Shown in pieces: positions 62,333 to 64,000 of a DNA stretch of 64,000 nt. Both the position numbers and the translations under genes were made by a program. The DNA is from Janthinobacterium fluminis. GTDB lineage: Bacteria; Pseudomonadota; Gammaproteobacteria; Burkholderiales; Burkholderiaceae_D. The stretch's first letter is position 1. Every line of letters starts with the position of its first letter. A model generated the notes under the pieces. The model worked only from the letters and a program-made list of their open reading frames with translations. It did not search any database and was not told where the DNA came from. The stretch covers positions 1 through 64,000 of the forward strand of contig NZ_JAQQXR010000009.1 in the NCBI RefSeq assembly GCF_028595325.1, written 5' to 3'.

Positions 62333-64000
62333 TTAGGCGGCCTTGGCCGCGGTCGACGCCAGGAAGTCCTGGGCGAAGCGCTGCAGCACGCCGCCCGCTT
62401 CGTAGATCGACACCTCTTCGGCCGTGTCGAGGCGGCAGATCACGGGCACGTCGAGCCGTTCGCCGCTCTTGCGGTGGATGACCAGCGTCAGCGTGGCGCG
62501 CGGCGCCCGCTCGCCCAGCACGTCGAAGGTTTCACTGCCGTCGATCTGCAGGGTGAGGCGGTTCACGCCCGGCATGAACTCCAGCGGCAGCACGCCCATG
62601 CCGACCAGATTGGTGCGGTGGATGCGCTCGAACCCTTCGGCCGCGATGGCTTCGACGCCGGCCAGGCGCACGCCCTTGGCGGCCCAGTCGCGCGAGGAAC
62701 CCTGGCCGTAGTCGGCCCCGGCGATGATGATCAGCGGCTGCTTGCGGGCCATATAGGTTTCGATGGCTTCCCACATGCGCGTCACCTTGCCCTCCGGTTC
62801 GACGCGGGCCAGCGAGCCGGCCTTGACCTTGCCGTCCTCGCGCACCATTTCATTTTTCAGCGTCGGGTTGGCGAAGGTGGCGCGCTGGGCCGTCAAGTGG
62901 TCGCCCCGGTGCGTCGCGTAGGAGTTGAAGTCCTCCTCCGGCAGGCCCATCTTCGCCAGGTACTCGCCGGCGGCGCTGTCGAGCATGATGGCGTTCGACG
63001 GCGACAGGTGGTCGGTGGTGATGTTGTCGCCCAGCACGGCCAGCGGCCGCATGCCCTTCAGCGGCCGGGCGCCGGCCAGCGCGCCCTCCCAGTACGGCGG
63101 ACGGCGGATATAGGTGGTTTGCGGGCGCCAGTCGTACAGCGGGCTGACCTTCTCGCCATCGTCTTCCTGCCGGGCGAACATCGGAATGTAGACCTTGCGG
63201 AACTGCTCAGGCTTGACGCTGGCGGCGACAATCGCGTCGATTTCCGCGTCGGACGGCCAGATGTCCTTCAGCGTCACCGGATGGCCGTCGGCGTCGATGC
63301 CGAGCACGTCCTTTTCGATGTCGAAGCGGATCGTGCCGGCGATCGCGTAGGCCACCACCAGCGGCGGCGAAGCCAGGAAAGCCTGCTTGGCGTAGGGGTG
63401 GATGCGGCCGTCGAAGTTGCGGTTACCGGAAAGCACGGCGGTGGCGTACAGGTCGCGCGCCACCACCTCTTGCTGGATCACCGGGTCGAGCGCGCCGGAC
63501 ATGCCGTTGCACGAGGTGCAGGCATACGCCACCACGCCGAAGCCCAGTTGCTCCAACTCCGGCAGCAGGCCGGCCTCCTCCAGATACAGCGTCACCGTCT
63601 TGGAACCGGGCGCCAGCGAGCTTTTCACCCAGGGCTTGCGGCTCAGGCCGCGCCGGTTGGCGTTGCGCGCCAGCAGGCCGGCGGCGACCATATTGCGCGG
63701 GTTGTTGGTGTTGGTGCAACTGGTGATGGCGGCGATGATGACGGCGCCGTCCGGCATGCGGCCCGGCTCGTTCTCGACCTTGCCGCTGATGCCGCGCGCG
63801 GCCAGCTCCGAGGTCGGCACGCGGTTGTGCGGATTGGAGGGGCCGGCGATGGTGCGCACCACGGTGGACAAGTCGAAGCTCAGCACGCGCTCGTACTCGG
63901 CGCCCTTCAGGCTGTCGGCCCACAGCCCCGTGCGGCGGGCGTAGAGTTCCACCAGCTTGACCAGCTCGTCATCGCGGCCGGTGAGCTTCAGGTACTTGAT
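62333..64000 (-). CDS. acnD: Fe/S-dependent 2-methylisocitrate dehydratase AcnD (N-terminal part outside window)
   Basis: The frame runs through the right edge; 555 C-terminal residues are visible of about 865 expected. Cluster ligands are in AITSCTNTNNPRNM (codon 63716-63718) and in AYACTSCNGMSGAL (codons 63518-63520 and 63509-63511), the three Cys of aconitases. The swivel domain has GADYGQGSSRDWAAKGV. The neighbouring prpF marks it as AcnD rather than AcnA. It dehydrates 2-methylcitrate to 2-methylaconitate. Confidence 0.92.
   Translation of the reverse strand: MKYLKLTGRDDELVKLVELYARRTGLWADSLKGAEYERVLSFDLSTVVRTIAGPSNPHNRVPTSELAARGISGKVENEPGRMPDGAVIIAAITSCTNTNNPRNMVAAGLLARNANRRGLSRKPWVKSSLAPGSKTVTLYLEEAGLLPELEQLGFGVVAYACTSCNGMSGALDPVIQQEVVARDLYATAVLSGNRNFDGRIHPYAKQAFLASPPLVVAYAIAGTIRFDIEKDVLGIDADGHPVTLKDIWPSDAEIDAIVAASVKPEQFRKVYIPMFARQEDDGEKVSPLYDWRPQTTYIRRPPYWEGALAGARPLKGMRPLAVLGDNITTDHLSPSNAIMLDSAAGEYLAKMGLPEEDFNSYATHRGDHLTAQRATFANPTLKNEMVREDGKVKAGSLARVEPEGKVTRMWEAIETYMARKQPLIIIAGADYGQGSSRDWAAKGVRLAGVEAIAAEGFERIHRTNLVGMGVLPLEFMPGVNRLTLQIDGSETFDVLGERAPRATLTLVIHRKSGERLDVPVICRLDTAEEVSIYEAGGVLQRFAQDFLASTAAKAA

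Overview
The window is very GC-rich DNA with dense, overlapping, mostly same-strand operons. It looks like a chromosome segment of a betaproteobacterium of the Oxalobacteraceae (Massilia/Duganella/Janthinobacterium type). The pointers are the MSHA-type pilus cluster, acnD-prpF methylcitrate genes, DUF1272 and DUF4351 proteins, and long palindromic intergenic repeats. The family assignment is inference from gene content; no rRNA is present and only one tRNA is seen.

Layout. 1-10319 (+): an MSHA-like type IV pilus operon (partial MshN, MshE ATPase, MshG, MshI/J/K-like proteins, two related minor pilins, an orphan ABC-2 permease, a TPR-like protein, a major-type prepilin), closed by a strong terminator. 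10474-12801 (+): an APH-like kinase plus acyl-CoA dehydrogenase pair. 12973-17909 (+): a giant hybrid histidine kinase followed by a diguanylate cyclase. 17995-20277 (+): a secreted metallopeptidase and a GyrI-like protein. 20284-24646 (-): an Rpn-type nuclease and a fatty-acid/isoprenoid-type module of two MaoC dehydratases and two acyl-CoA dehydrogenases. 24823-29211 (-): a PKD metalloprotease behind a c-di-GMP-I riboswitch, and an NHL/M23 protein. 29289-29713 (-): two homologous small-RNA-like units. 29794-33987 (-): DUF1272, alaC, prc. 34310-36565 (+): PhoX behind a Pho box. 37233-41125: M50 protease and tdk (-), then cystathionine beta-synthase and a gamma-lyase-type enzyme (+). 41298-45983 (+): a periplasmic binding protein with a four-gene phosphorelay. 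45996-48210 (-): an orphan ParB-like protein and a Fur-boxed PepSY membrane protein. 48756-48842 (-): tRNA-Leu(UAA). 48944-52950: an accessory patch including a 2.84-kb inverted-repeat element with target duplication that carries one DUF4238/SEC-C gene. 52951-56851: CzcE, a heme-oxygenase-like protein, and a PAS-GGDEF-EAL protein. 56924-64000 (-): actP-yjcH, prpE, prpF and partial acnD for acetate/propionate use.

The main thread is cyclic di-GMP. MshE carries a c-di-GMP-binding MshEN domain. Two proteins with intact GGDEF motifs and I-sites are encoded here, one of them fused to an EAL domain with two altered active-site positions. A canonical c-di-GMP-I riboswitch with its own sigma70-like promoter precedes a secreted metalloprotease gene. 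The most unusual structure is the transposon-like element at 48951-51789, which has terminal inverted repeats and a 7-bp target duplication but no recognisable transposase.
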